From assembly GCA_040769125.1 (NCBI GenBank), contig JAXGLO010000001.1:558001-622000 (forward strand): DNA of 64,000 nt. Reading direction: 5' to 3'. The translations under genes and the position numbers were made by a program. Below the pieces are notes generated by a model. It ran no database searches. It was not told the DNA's origin and worked only from the letters and a program-made list of their open reading frames with translations. This stretch comes from CAIXSE01 sp040769125. GTDB lineage: Bacteria > Actinomycetota > Thermoleophilia > UBA2241. Shown here piece after piece: positions 51,271 through 60,523 of this stretch (position 1 is its first letter; each line of letters opens with the position of its first letter).

Positions 51271-51363
51271 GAGACGCTGCCGTGGAGTGTCGCCGCGGGC
51301 AGCTCGCCGATGCTAGTCTGTCACGGGGCTGCACGAGCCGGGCAACCGAGACGAGGAGAGAAT

Positions 51364-51552
51364 ATGGCTGGCGGCAAATGGTGCGGGAGCCAGGCGGGCG
51401 GCGGCGCCGTCTACGGGCTCGGGTTCATCGGCGCGATCATCTACTTCATCCAGACCGCGACGTCGCTCTGGGACGGCGTGCTCGGCGTGCTGCAGGCCCT
51501 CTTGTGGCCGGCGTTTCTCGTCTACCATTTGCTGGACTTCCTCAAGATGTAG
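51364..51552 (+). CDS. Small membrane protein
   Basis: 62 residues from ATG 51364 after GAGGAGAG. One or two hydrophobic stretches (GLGFIGAIIYFIQ and VLQALLWPAFLVYHLLDFL) with a Gly-rich start. Such 60-residue proteins are widespread in Actinomycetota; function unknown. Confidence 0.75.
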   Translation: MAGGKWCGSQAGGGAVYGLGFIGAIIYFIQTATSLWDGVLGVLQALLWPAFLVYHLLDFLKM

Positions 51553-51726
51553 GACCCTGGGCGGCAGCTGAGTGGGCCGACGAATCGCACGCGAGGCGGG
51601 AAGACCATGATCGGGGTGCGTCGCCGGCGTCCTCATCGCAGGGAGTCCGCCGATGACGGGTGAGGGTGGCACCAGAAGCAAGAGTTTCGATGGTTTGCGC
51701 GCTCTCGGGCTGCTAGGCTTCACGCG

Positions 51727-53037
51727 ATGAACGGCACACGCCCTTCCCCTGAGCGCACTCAGCGCCGTGTCTATCGCGTGCGTCGCCGGCGGCTGTCGCG
51801 GAGGCGGCGCCAGATGCGGCTGGTGGTGCTGATCGTCGCGCTGGCGCTTCTCGTCGTCGGCGTCTGGCTGCTTGCGCGGGCGCTCGGCGGCCCCGACGGC
51901 GAGGGCGGGCAGCGGCCGGCGGCGAGCGCCACCGCCCAGAGCGCCGCTGGCAAGAGCGCCGCCGGCCAGAGCGCCTCGCCCTCCGCCACGGCGTCGCCTG
52001 GCGCTCCCGCGGCTTGGACCGGGCCGGCTTCCACCAAGCTTCGGCTCACGCAGCACAAAGTCATCAGCAGCGCTTCCATCGCGCCCAAGTCGGTGGTCTC
52101 GACCGGCACCGGCTTCGTGTTCGCTCAGAACATGATGTACCACCACACGATGACGGTGTACGACTCGGCGAAGCTCAAGCTGGTGAAGACCATCAAGGAC
52201 TCCGTCGATGCGGAGGCCTTCGGCCTCAAGGGCCATACGGGCACGGTGCAGGGGTCGCCTGTCGAGGCGGCGGTCGCCCCCGACGGCCGCCACATGTACG
52301 TCTCGCAGTACTCCATGTACGGCGACGGTTTCTACCACGAGGGCAGCGATGTCTGCTCACCGGCCAGCGGCGTCGACGACAGCTACGTCTACCGCGTGGC
52401 GCTCGACGGCCTTCGTATCGACCGGGTGATCAAGGTCGGCGCCGTGCCCAAGTTCCTCGCGGTGACGCCCGACGGCAGGAGTCTGCTGGTGAGCAACTGG
52501 TGCTCGTACACGCTGAGCGTCGTCGATCTCCGTAAGAACCGGCAGGTGCGAAGCATCTACATCGGGCCGTACCCCCGCGGCATCGCCGTTGACCCGGCCT
52601 CGCGGTACGCCTACGTCGCGGTGATGGGCAGCTCAGACATCGCTCGCGTCGATCTAGCGAACTACAAGATCACCTGGATCAGAGGGGTGGGCGCGGGTCC
52701 TCGCCATCTCTGCATCAGCGGCGACGGCCGGTACCTCTACGCCACGCTCAACGCCGACGGCGTGGTCGTCAAGATCGACGTCCGCGCCCGCAAGGTTGTG
52801 GATCGCGTCACCACGGGCTCGCAGCCGCGCAGCATGGCGATTGCGCCGGACGGCGCGTCCCTCTACGTCGTCAACTACAGGTCGGGTACGATGAGCAAGG
52901 TGCGTACCCGCGACATGAAGGTCATCCAGGTCGTGACCACCAACGGGCTGCCGATCGGCGTCACCTACGACCTTCCGACGAAGAGCGTCTGGGTGTGCTG
53001 CTACACGGGGAGCATCCTGGTGTTCCGCGATCGCTGA
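51727..53037 (+). CDS. Membrane-anchored YVTN beta-propeller protein
   Basis: 436 residues. Arg-rich cytoplasmic start, one transmembrane helix (about 31-52), an Ala/Ser/Gly spacer (about 55-100), then a seven-blade-like propeller with the YVTN pattern: VAPDGRHMYVSQYS, VTPDGRSLLVSNW, VDPASRYAYVAVMGSS, ISGDGRYLYATLNAD, IAPDGASLYVVNYRSGTMS. Propellers of this type often act in surface binding or as enzyme scaffolds. No operon partner identified. Confidence 0.88.
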   Translation: MNGTRPSPERTQRRVYRVRRRRLSRRRRQMRLVVLIVALALLVVGVWLLARALGGPDGEGGQRPAASATAQSAAGKSAAGQSASPSATASPGAPAAWTGPASTKLRLTQHKVISSASIAPKSVVSTGTGFVFAQNMMYHHTMTVYDSAKLKLVKTIKDSVDAEAFGLKGHTGTVQGSPVEAAVAPDGRHMYVSQYSMYGDGFYHEGSDVCSPASGVDDSYVYRVALDGLRIDRVIKVGAVPKFLAVTPDGRSLLVSNWCSYTLSVVDLRKNRQVRSIYIGPYPRGIAVDPASRYAYVAVMGSSDIARVDLANYKITWIRGVGAGPRHLCISGDGRYLYATLNADGVVVKIDVRARKVVDRVTTGSQPRSMAIAPDGASLYVVNYRSGTMSKVRTRDMKVIQVVTTNGLPIGVTYDLPTKSVWVCCYTGSILVFRDR

Positions 53038-53214
53038 AGGGCGACCGCTGAAGGGCGGCATCCGGTCCCGATCTCGCTGTCTTCGACCATCGGAGTGGTC
53101 GCTCGCTCAAGCCCCAGCCGGAAGCCGGCGTGCGGTAGCGCAAGGCGTCAGTAGCGGTTAAGAAGGTCGTAGGCGCTGCGGCGCCGCATCGTATCGCCCG
53201 GCGTTCGGAGCCGC

Positions 53215-54516
53215 CTACGGGCGGTTGCTGCCGCTGCCGGCGCTGCCTCCTCCAGGTGAGCCGTCGGTCCCGCCGCCGGACTTCCCGCCGCCGGACTTCC
53301 CGCCGCCTCCGCCGGTTTTCCCTCCCGAGCCGGATGCGCCGCCCGGATTGGAGCCGCCTGATCCCGAGCTGGAGCCGCCTCCGCCGGGCGCGGCGGATGG
53401 GGGACGGTCTTCGGGTGGCTTCGGGCCGCTTCTCGCGCGCTTGCTCGATGTGTCGCCGCCCGAGCCGCCGGCCGGTTTGTTGCCCGCGCCCGCCGCTGTG
53501 CCGCGGCTCTTCGTCTGCCGCCGGCCGAGAGCGGGGTCATCGCGGTTCGCCTGCGGGCGCGATGTAGCGGGCTTGCCTGCCGCCCGGGCGCCTGAGCAGT
53601 CGCCTGCCCCCTGTGAGGTGAGCGTTGTTCTGGCGGGCGTTCCACTGTCGCCTGGGCTGGCGGAGTGTACAGCTACTCCGCCGGCGACCACGGCCGAGGC
53701 GCCGAGCACCGCCAGCGCGACCTTGCCCGCCGTGGCCGCGCCGAGCTTCGTGAGAACCCCGCCAACGACCGGCGCGCCGGTCGCCGGAGCGATGCCGGCA
53801 AGAGGGGCGGCAGCCGCGGGCGTCGACAGGGCTCCCGCCGGCAGGCCCGCGGCCGATGCCTCAACGAACGAGGGCGGCGATTGCAGCGCGGCGGGAACCG
53901 GAAGCGTCGGGAGGAGGGCCGCCAGGCCCAAGGCGCGCCCGGCTCCTGCCGGCGCCGCTTCGCCGAAGGCGCGGCGGAAGGCCGCCCGGGCGCGGAGCAG
54001 TAGAACGCCCGCCGCGCCCCGGCTGATCCCCATGGCGTCCGCGACGTCGCGGTTGCCCAGCCCGTGGAGCTCCTTGAGGACGAGCGCGGTGCGATAGCGC
54101 GGGGAGAGCTGGGCGAGCGTGGCCTGCACCGTATCGGTGAGCTGCGCCGCTTCGAAGGGGTCGGCGCCGCTCGGCACGTCGTTCAGATCGTGGAGCGGCG
54201 CGGCTCCTGCCGCGCGCCGCCGGCGCAGACGATCGTAGCACGCGTTCACGGTCACCCTGTGCATCCAGCGCTGGGCGTCGTCGGCGGTCGGCACTGCGGG
54301 CATGTCCCGGAACGCTTTGAGGAATGCTTCCTGGGTGACGTCCGCAGCCTCGTCTGTATCGCCCAGGATCCGCGCCGCCAGGAGGAAGAGGCGTTCGTGC
54401 AGCTGTGCGTAGAGGCGCTCGAATGCCTCCGTGCGCCTTTCGCTCAGCTCCCGGGCGAGGTTCTCGCCCGTGTTGGGTTCAAGGGTGTGTGACAAGGCTC
54501 CACCGTATGTGGTCAC
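53215..54516 (-). CDS. ECF sigma factor with membrane-anchored low-complexity tail
   Basis: 433 residues. Sigma region 2 (about 27-95; LYAQLHERLFLLAARILGDTDEAADVTQEAFLKAF) and region 4 (about 125-185; LSPRYRTALVLKELHGLGNRDVADAMGISRGAAG) are complete. An Ala/Pro-rich segment leads to a transmembrane helix (KVALAVLGASAVVAGGVAV, about 265-285) and a Ser/Gly/Lys-rich region of 145 residues that would be extracytoplasmic. No separate anti-sigma gene adjoins, so the tail may tether or regulate the sigma factor. GTG 54516. Confidence 0.88.
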   Translation of the reverse strand: MTTYGGALSHTLEPNTGENLARELSERRTEAFERLYAQLHERLFLLAARILGDTDEAADVTQEAFLKAFRDMPAVPTADDAQRWMHRVTVNACYDRLRRRRAAGAAPLHDLNDVPSGADPFEAAQLTDTVQATLAQLSPRYRTALVLKELHGLGNRDVADAMGISRGAAGVLLLRARAAFRRAFGEAAPAGAGRALGLAALLPTLPVPAALQSPPSFVEASAAGLPAGALSTPAAAAPLAGIAPATGAPVVGGVLTKLGAATAGKVALAVLGASAVVAGGVAVHSASPGDSGTPARTTLTSQGAGDCSGARAAGKPATSRPQANRDDPALGRRQTKSRGTAAGAGNKPAGGSGGDTSSKRARSGPKPPEDRPPSAAPGGGGSSSGSGGSNPGGASGSGGKTGGGGGKSGGGKSGGGTDGSPGGGSAGSGSNRP

Positions 54517-54639
54517 CCAGCGTCTCTCCGTAGTGCGCGGTCGGTTGGCTGTCGCTTCGCTTCGGAGTATGCCAGAAGCGGCGATTCGGGGCCGGGGCCA
54601 GCTGAGGTTCGTATCCGGCGGGGATAGGTCCTCCTCAAC

Positions 54640-55179
54640 TCAGCGATTGCGGCCGCTGCCGTCACAGTCGCCGGATTTGCCACCGCCGCCGCTGCGGTCG
54701 CGGTCGCCGGCTTTGCTCCGGTCCCGCTCCCGGCTCTGCTCGCCGGCCTTGTTCCGGTCCCGCTCCCGGCTCTGCTTGCCGGCCTTGTTCTGCTGCCGGT
54801 TCCGCTCCTGGTTTCGGGCTCTAGTCTGTGTCTGCGCCTGATCCTGCGTGGGAGCCTGCGCCTTCTCGCCGTCGCACGACCCGTCGCGGTCACGATCGCG
54901 ATCGCGATCACGGTCACCGTCACGGTCGCGATCACGGGCGCGGTCACGGCCACCGTCGCGATCGCGATCACGGTCGCGATCACGGTCCCGGTCGCGGTCG
55001 CAATCCTGATCGGGGACGCACGTCGAACTCGGTGAGGGAGTGCAGGTTCGCGCTGCCGTGGGCGTGCAGTCACGGCCGCGATCTCGATCACGATCCTTGA
55101 GCCGGTCGGCGGCCATCGCGACGCCGCTGGCGATGAGCAGAACCGCTCCCGTGATCACGATCAGCTTGATCAATCTCAT
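54640..55179 (-). CDS. Secreted Arg-Asp repeat protein
   Basis: 179 residues. A signal peptide (MRLIKLIVITGAVLLIASG, cleavage near AMA-AD) is followed by low-complexity RD-dipeptide tracts (about 60-100), four or five Cys (DCTPT, RTCTPS, STCVPDQDCD, GSCDGE), and Gln/Arg/Glu/Lys repeats of ERDRNKAGEQSR type. Strong AGGAGG before ATG 55179. It is upstream of, and in the same direction as, the ECF sigma gene, so may be its target or partner. No known family. Confidence 0.65.
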   Translation of the reverse strand: MRLIKLIVITGAVLLIASGVAMAADRLKDRDRDRGRDCTPTAARTCTPSPSSTCVPDQDCDRDRDRDRDRDRDRDGGRDRARDRDRDGDRDRDRDRDRDGSCDGEKAQAPTQDQAQTQTRARNQERNRQQNKAGKQSRERDRNKAGEQSRERDRSKAGDRDRSGGGGKSGDCDGSGRNR

Positions 55180-55631
55180 GCGAACCTCCTGGTCAGTGGC
55201 GCCTCACGCCTTGTTGTTCCTGTTCCCCTTTATTAACGCGGCGAAGCATCGAAAGTTACACGGCGGGATGAAGTCCCCATCTTGCGGGAAGTTACCTATC
55301 GGCATGAAGCCCTCATCCGATGAGACGGGCAGACACAAGGCTGGAAGTCGCGGCGGGCCTGCGCGAAGCCATGGCGGGGCGGCTCTAAGTCACGGCCGGA
55401 CGGCTCGAAATCACGCGGAGGAGTTCTAAGTTACGGCGGTCCCGAAGGAGCTTGCGGCCGCCGGACACCGGGTCGGCCGCTTCCGCCAGGTAGTCCGAAG
55501 GCGAGACCCGCGTGGAGCGTGTAAACTGGAGCATCGGGCCTTAAGCATCGGGCGCGGCGTCGTGTGCCGCCACGCCACTTCTATCCCGCGACAACTAACT
55601 CACTCGACCGATCACAGACGGAGGCGCCACG
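55180..55631. other. Intergenic stretch with short dispersed repeats, no supported gene
   Basis: Between divergent genes. It contains several related 12-mers around AAGTTAC/AAGTCAC followed by CGGC (for example near 55250, 55289, 55389 and 55429). GGAGG at 55619-55623 is the ribosome site of the downstream lyase gene. The repeats could be regulator sites or the remains of a decayed coding frame. Confidence 0.4.
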
Positions 55632-56912
55632 ATGGCGAAAGTTACGTTCTTCAGCGGCGACAAGGTTCCGCTCGAGATGCACAAGGTGCGCATCGTGCAG
55701 AAGCTCAAACTGCCTCCGGTTGAGGAGCGGCTCCGGCACGCGACCGAGGCAGGCAACAACACCTTCCTGCTGCAGAACCAGGACGTCTTCCTCGACATGC
55801 TCACCGACAGCGGCGTCAACGCCATGAGCGATCGTCAGCAGGCCGCCATGATGATGGCCGACGACAGCTATGCCGGCAGCGCTACGTACATGCGCCTCGA
55901 GAACAAGCTGCGCGAGATCTTCGGCTTCCCCTGGTTCTTGCCCACCCATCAGGGTCGTGCCGCCGAGAACATCATCAGCAAGGTCCTCGTCACCGAGGGC
56001 TCGGTCGTGCCGATGAACTTCCACTTCACCACCACCAAGGCGCACATCACCGCCAACGGCGGCCGGGTTGAGGAGTGTTACGGCGACGGCGCCCTGAAGA
56101 TCGTCAGCGACGAGCCCTTCAAGGGCAACATGGACATCGCCAGGCTCGAGGCGGTCATCGCGGCGGAGGGTGCCGGCAACATCGCCTTCGTGCGTATGGA
56201 GGCTGGCACCAACCTGATCGGCGGCCAGCCGTTCTCGCTCGGCAACCTGCGGGAGGTGCGGCGCGTCTGCGACGACCACGGCCTGCTGCTCGTGGTCGAC
56301 GCCAGCCTGCTCGCCGACGACCTCTACTTCATGAAGACGCGCGAGGCGGCTTGCCGCGACAAGAGCATCGCCCAGATCACGCGCGAGATCGCCGACCTCT
56401 GCGACATCATGTACTTCTCGGCGCGCAAGCTCGGCTGCGCGCGCGGCGGCGGCATCTGCATCCGCAGCGAGGAGCTGTACCGCTTAATGCGCGGCCTCGT
56501 GCCGCTCTACGAGGGTTTCCTCACCTATGGCGGCATGTCGGTGCGCGAGATCGAGGCGATTACCGTGGGCCTCGACGAGACCATGGACGAGGACATGATC
56601 AGCCAGGGGCCGATCTTCATCGAGTATATGGTCAACGCGCTGGCGGCTCGCGGCGTGCCGGTCGTGACGCCCGCGGGTGGCCTCGGCTGCCATATCGACG
56701 CCATGCAGTTCCTCGAGCACGTCCCGCAGGCGCAGTACCCGGCCGGTGCGCTCGCCTCGGCCGTTTACATCGCCAGCGGCGTGCGCGGCATGGAGCGGGG
56801 CACGATGTCCGAGCAGCGGGACCTCGAGGGCAACGAGACGTTCTCCAATATGGAGCTGCTGCGGCTCGCGCTGCCGAGCTCTCTCGCGCTGGCCAGCACG
56901 CGTAGACGGTAG
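55632..56912 (+). CDS. Tryptophanase/tyrosine phenol-lyase-like PLP enzyme, C-terminally truncated
   Basis: 426 residues. PLP beta-eliminating lyase of the TnaA/TPL family: NTFLLQNQDVFLDMLTDSG, WFLPTHQGRAAENI, GGQPFSLGNL, DASLLADDLYFMK, FSARKLGCARGGG with the presumed PLP lysine, and GVRGMERGTMSEQRD. Family members are 455-475 residues long; after NMELLRLALP the conserved RRVYT segment and the last 40 or so residues are replaced by a short SSLALASTRRR end. No other frame restores them. The enzyme may be inactive or altered. GGAGG precedes ATG 55632. An AEC transporter follows on the opposite strand. Confidence 0.85.
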   Translation: MAKVTFFSGDKVPLEMHKVRIVQKLKLPPVEERLRHATEAGNNTFLLQNQDVFLDMLTDSGVNAMSDRQQAAMMMADDSYAGSATYMRLENKLREIFGFPWFLPTHQGRAAENIISKVLVTEGSVVPMNFHFTTTKAHITANGGRVEECYGDGALKIVSDEPFKGNMDIARLEAVIAAEGAGNIAFVRMEAGTNLIGGQPFSLGNLREVRRVCDDHGLLLVVDASLLADDLYFMKTREAACRDKSIAQITREIADLCDIMYFSARKLGCARGGGICIRSEELYRLMRGLVPLYEGFLTYGGMSVREIEAITVGLDETMDEDMISQGPIFIEYMVNALAARGVPVVTPAGGLGCHIDAMQFLEHVPQAQYPAGALASAVYIASGVRGMERGTMSEQRDLEGNETFSNMELLRLALPSSLALASTRRR

Positions 56913-56936
56913 GCGTACAAGACATCATCATTGGTC

Positions 56937-57000
56937 ATGGGGCGACGCTCCTTCCGCGAGAACCTGGACAGTCCTTACGGGAAAGGATGCGTCGCCCCAT
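56937..57000. terminator. 64-bp hairpin with 12-bp perfect terminal inverted repeats
   Basis: ATGGGGCGACGC (56937-56948) and its complement (56989-57000) frame 40 bp whose ends (CTCCTTCCG and CGGGAAAGGA) also pair imperfectly. It starts 24 bp after the truncated lyase stop. It can serve as a terminator between convergent genes, or be a miniature mobile element whose arrival truncated the lyase gene. Confidence 0.6.
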
Positions 57001-57129
57001 CTCACTGAGGCAAGAAAGCTCCGAGTGTCGGTACTACTCGGGGATAGGACACTCTAGATCGTCCAAGATCGCGGCGCGCGGCCGGTCTCTTAATCGCGCG
57101 GCCGGTTCCTCAAGCGCGCACCCGGTCTC

Positions 57130-58050
57130 TCAGAAGGCCTGCCACACGAGCACGGCGCCGATCACCAGCGGGGTCGAGACGACGATCACCAGCCGCGCAA
57201 GGTGGGTGTCGAGGTGGAACACCCGCGCGATGATCAGTGAGTTGAGCGCCACCGGCATCGCCGCCAGCAGCAGATAGACCGGAGGCACGGAGACGCCGGT
57301 GGCCGCGCCCACGGCGAACAGCACGAGCGGCGCCGCGCCGCAGCGCAGCGCCAGCGTGCCGGCCGCGAGCTTCAGGTCGGCGGCGTCGTGCTTGAACCGC
57401 ACCAGCGGCACGGCCACCCCGAGCTGGACGAAGCCGAGCACGCCGAAGGCCACGCCGACGTAGGAGCCGATGGGCGCCACCACATCCTGCAGGCCGGCGC
57501 CGGCGAGCCGCAGCGCGAGCGCCACGAGGCCTGCCGCCACCGGCGGGTTCACCAGCCAGCTCCGCACGACGGCGCGCAGCCCCGGGGCGGGGGCCGCGCT
57601 CGACTCGGGCCCGGCGTAGTGCCGCGCGATCCCCATGGCCACCGCGATCGTGGGGATCAGGAACTGGAACTCGGAGTAGATGACCGCCAGAGCGAGCCCC
57701 TGGCTACCGAAGACGAGCGTGGCGATGGGGTAGCCTACGTTGGCGGTGTTGCCCAGCCCTGTGGCGATCGCCACGAGGCCACGCTTGCGCGGCGCATCGG
57801 TGCCCAGGCGCGCCCAGAGCAGGCCCAGCCCGAGGGTGGCCCAGGAGGCGACGATGACCACGGGCAGCGCGTACACGAGGCCGCCGCCGAGGTTCACGGT
57901 CGTGTAGGCGAAGAAGGTTACGAGCGGAACCATCACCCAGAGGGCGACGAGGAAGAGGACGTGCGAGAGCCGCTGCGGACGGCGGGCGACGCGCTGCATG
58001 ACAACGCCCACGGCGAAGGAGATCGCCCAGACGGCGACGGTGGTCAGCAT
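57130..58050 (-). CDS. AEC-family (auxin efflux carrier-like) transporter
   Basis: 306 residues from ATG 58050. Ten hydrophobic segments in two halves; family marks are FAYTTVNLGGGLVYALP, GLGNTANVGYP and VYLLLAAMPVALNSLIIAR. AEC proteins carry malate, other small acids or amino-acid derivatives; proximity to the aromatic lyase suggests such a substrate. The frame is open to 58197, but the extra residues are not transporter-like. Relics of a related gene's 3' end lie in the two spacers further right. Confidence 0.9.
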   Translation of the reverse strand: MLTTVAVWAISFAVGVVMQRVARRPQRLSHVLFLVALWVMVPLVTFFAYTTVNLGGGLVYALPVVIVASWATLGLGLLWARLGTDAPRKRGLVAIATGLGNTANVGYPIATLVFGSQGLALAVIYSEFQFLIPTIAVAMGIARHYAGPESSAAPAPGLRAVVRSWLVNPPVAAGLVALALRLAGAGLQDVVAPIGSYVGVAFGVLGFVQLGVAVPLVRFKHDAADLKLAAGTLALRCGAAPLVLFAVGAATGVSVPPVYLLLAAMPVALNSLIIARVFHLDTHLARLVIVVSTPLVIGAVLVWQAF

Positions 58051-58223
58051 GCGAGGCGGCGGCGGGCCGCGAGGTGGCGGAGGCGCTGTGGCACAGGAGG
58101 CATTCTCGCACACTCCTCGCGTGCGCTCTGCAAGTGACGTGCGCGCAAATGGCGCACGCAACGATCGGCGTGGGCAGCATTTCGGCTCACTCGGCAATCG
58201 GTGCGCAAGAGACTCCTCGACTC

Positions 58224-58252
58224 TTGTATGCGGATTCGCGTGTTGTCATAAT
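58224..58252 (+). promoter_or_regulatory. Predicted promoter of the first C1-peptidase gene
   Basis: TTGTAT (58224-58229) and CATAAT (58247-58252) with 17-bp spacing, 88 bp before the ATG. The corresponding regions before the second and third copies are homologous but altered, so expression may differ between paralogues. Confidence 0.45.
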
Positions 58253-58339
58253 GCTGCAATCGGAAGTGAGCCGCAGACAGGCGGCCGAGGCGGATCGCCG
58301 CGCTGTTTCCGGGCGGAGCTCCGGAAAGGGGGGCGTGTA

Positions 58340-60103
58340 ATGCGTCATTTAACTCGGTTGGTGGCCTCCGTCCTGGCGGTGCTTCTGCTGCTGCCGGCCG
58401 CGGCGTTCGCGACAGGCGCCCCCGCTTTCGAGCGGGCGCCCATCAACCCCGATTTCAAGAAGGCGCAGAAGGCGCGGGCCAAAGGGCTCCTCTCTTACCG
58501 CGCCTCACCGGTCGACCTGAGCGGTCTCGCCGGCGCGTCCACCGTGCCGCCGCAGCTCAGGCTGCCGGCAGCGTACGACCTGCGCACGAAGAACAAGGTG
58601 ACTCCAGTCAAGGACCAGGGCGATTGGGGCACCTGCTGGGCATTCTCGGCGCTGGCCTCCATGGAGTCCTGCCTCCTCCCGAATCAGAGGTGGGACTTCT
58701 CCGAGATCAGCCTCGCCTATTGGCACGGTTACGACTGGGGGCTCAACGAGGGCGGCAACGACTTCATAGCGACCGCCGTGCTGACCCGCTGGGGAGGCCC
58801 CCTCACCGAGAAGCAGGATCCGTACCACGGCGACACGCATCCCAAGCCGACGAGCAAGCTCGTGCAGAAGCACGTGCAGAACGTGCTCTACCTTTCGCCG
58901 CGCGCCGGCGCCCTCGACAACGACGCCATCAAGCAGGCGGTTATGGACTACGGCGCCGTGTCCAGCGTCATGCACTGGCCCGACTCTTCTGCGGGAGAGG
59001 AAGTAGCTACGTACTACAACGACGCCACGGGCGCGTACTATTACGATGGCAACGAGGACCCGAACCACACCGTCACGATCGTCGGCTGGGACGACACCTA
59101 CGCGGCGAGCAACTTCACGAAGACCCCTGACGGCGACGGCGCCTTCCTCATCAAGAACAGCTGGGGTACGGGCTGGGGCAACGACGGCTACTTCTGGATC
59201 TCCTACTACGACACACAGTTCGCCCAAGGCTCGGGCGGCGTGAGCGTCGTCTACTGCGGTGTCGAGTCGCCCAAGAACTACGCGAGGGTGTACCAGTACG
59301 ATCCGCTGGGCTGGACGGCGTCGGGCAGACTTCCGGGTAGTGATTCGTGGGCAGCGAACTGCTTCAAGGCCGCCCAGAACGGCACCCTGCGGGCGGTCGG
59401 CTTCTACACCGTGGCGCCGGACACGACCTACGAGGTGTATACGGGCTCCTCGCTCACCGAGCGTCGGCTACAGGCGAGCGGCACGTTCGGGGACTTCGGC
59501 TATCACACCGTGAAGCTGAGCACGCCGGTGAAACTCACGGCCGGCCGGACGTTCTACGTGATCGTCAAGCTGGATACTCCCGACGTGGGCGGCGAGCAGG
59601 CTTACGATATAGCGATGGAGAGGCCGCTCCCCGATTACTCCAGCAAGGCAACCGCGTTGGCCGGGCAGAGCTATCTCAGCAGGAACGGCCAGGACTGGAA
59701 AGACCTGACGACTCCGGAGTCAGAGGGTGGCTGGGGCGTTACGGACACCAACGTCTGCCTCAAGGCATACCAGGGCTGGCGCAAGGCCTGGGTCTCCAAG
59801 CCCACCGCTCCCAAGACGATGCGCAGGGGCAAGGCCGCGAGAGTCCGGGGCTTCCTCAAGCCGCGCCACAAGGCGGGCACCTACCCGGTACGCGTCTACA
59901 AGGAGCGCTACGTCTCTCGCAAGTGGCGCAAGGCCGGCTACGTCAGGGCCAGGGCCTCGAACTACTCCAGCTACTCCAGGTACACGGCCAGCGTGAAGTT
60001 CGGCCAGCGCGGTAAGTGGCGCCTGCGCGCCTTCCATCCGGCGGGAGTCGGGCAGGCTGCCGCAGTCTGGTCCAAGGGTTACACCTACGTGAGGGTGCGT
60101 TAG
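58340..60103 (+). CDS. Secreted papain-family (C1) peptidase with lectin-like and C-terminal surface domains, copy 1
   Basis: 587 residues. Signal peptide (1-24), propeptide (about 25-75), then a C1 protease with Cys99 (WGTCWAF), His243 (DPNHTVTIVGWDD) and Asn273 (IKNSWGTGWG). About 330-490 is a beta-rich domain like the lectin-like domain that follows many bacterial C1 peptidases (RVYQYDPLGW, YEVYTGSSLTE, FYVIVKLDTP). The last 100 residues (TMRRGKAARVRGFL ... YTASVKFGQRGKWRLRAFHPAG) form a basic beta module repeated in all three paralogues. GGGGGGCGTGTA precedes the ATG. Confidence 0.92.
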   Translation: MRHLTRLVASVLAVLLLLPAAAFATGAPAFERAPINPDFKKAQKARAKGLLSYRASPVDLSGLAGASTVPPQLRLPAAYDLRTKNKVTPVKDQGDWGTCWAFSALASMESCLLPNQRWDFSEISLAYWHGYDWGLNEGGNDFIATAVLTRWGGPLTEKQDPYHGDTHPKPTSKLVQKHVQNVLYLSPRAGALDNDAIKQAVMDYGAVSSVMHWPDSSAGEEVATYYNDATGAYYYDGNEDPNHTVTIVGWDDTYAASNFTKTPDGDGAFLIKNSWGTGWGNDGYFWISYYDTQFAQGSGGVSVVYCGVESPKNYARVYQYDPLGWTASGRLPGSDSWAANCFKAAQNGTLRAVGFYTVAPDTTYEVYTGSSLTERRLQASGTFGDFGYHTVKLSTPVKLTAGRTFYVIVKLDTPDVGGEQAYDIAMERPLPDYSSKATALAGQSYLSRNGQDWKDLTTPESEGGWGVTDTNVCLKAYQGWRKAWVSKPTAPKTMRRGKAARVRGFLKPRHKAGTYPVRVYKERYVSRKWRKAGYVRARASNYSSYSRYTASVKFGQRGKWRLRAFHPAGVGQAAAVWSKGYTYVRVR

Positions 60104-60138
60104 CAGTTAGCACACCGCCTCACAGGCTGAGTTCTGTC

Positions 60139-60187
60139 GCCCGGCCGGCCCAAGGCGCTTTGCGCCAGGGGCCGGCCGGGCTCTTTT
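60139..60187 (+). terminator. Rho-independent terminator after C1 peptidase copy 1
   Basis: A perfect 13-bp stem (GCCCGGCCGGCCC at 60139-60151, complement 60169-60181), an inner GGCGC/GCGCC hairpin, and a following TCTTTTC tract. A close copy lies at 62308-62357. Confidence 0.85.
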
Positions 60188-60261
60188 CTGCCCGGGCCAA
60201 GTTTCGCCAGGACTTCGGCGACTGTGTTTATGGATCGCCGCGCGCGGCCGATATTCCCAGA

Positions 60262-60343
60262 GAGACCGCTACACGAGCACAGCGCCGATCACCAGCGACG
60301 TCGATGCCGCGATGACCGGCCGCGCCGGCTGGGTGTCGAGGGC
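60262..60343 (-). pseudogene. Relic of the 3' end of an AEC transporter gene, spacer 1
   Basis: On the minus strand it reads about QPARPVIAASTSLVIGAVLV and then a stop where the AEC gene at 57130 continues with Trp (LARLVIVVSTPLVIGAVLVWQAF there). The remaining 270 or so codons are gone. It shows that the C1 peptidase duplication unit once included an AEC gene. Confidence 0.75.
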
Positions 60344-60523
60344 TCTCCCCGTTTACTCCGGAGGCGACGCATTGAGCGATCGAGGCACGCGGCGATCGGT
60401 TTGAAAAGGACTCTTTGACTCTTGCATGTAATAATGAGGACAACGAACAGCAAGCCGCACAATGGCGGCCGATGCGGACCGCCGCGCCGTTCCCGGGCGG
60501 GGTCCCAGAAAGGAGGGCGCGTA

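Noticed and set aside
54870..55015. Dense GATCGC/GATCACG direct repeats suggesting a CRISPR or iteron array
   Set aside because: The period is 6-12 bp without unique spacers, and the repeats encode RD dipeptides behind a good signal peptide.
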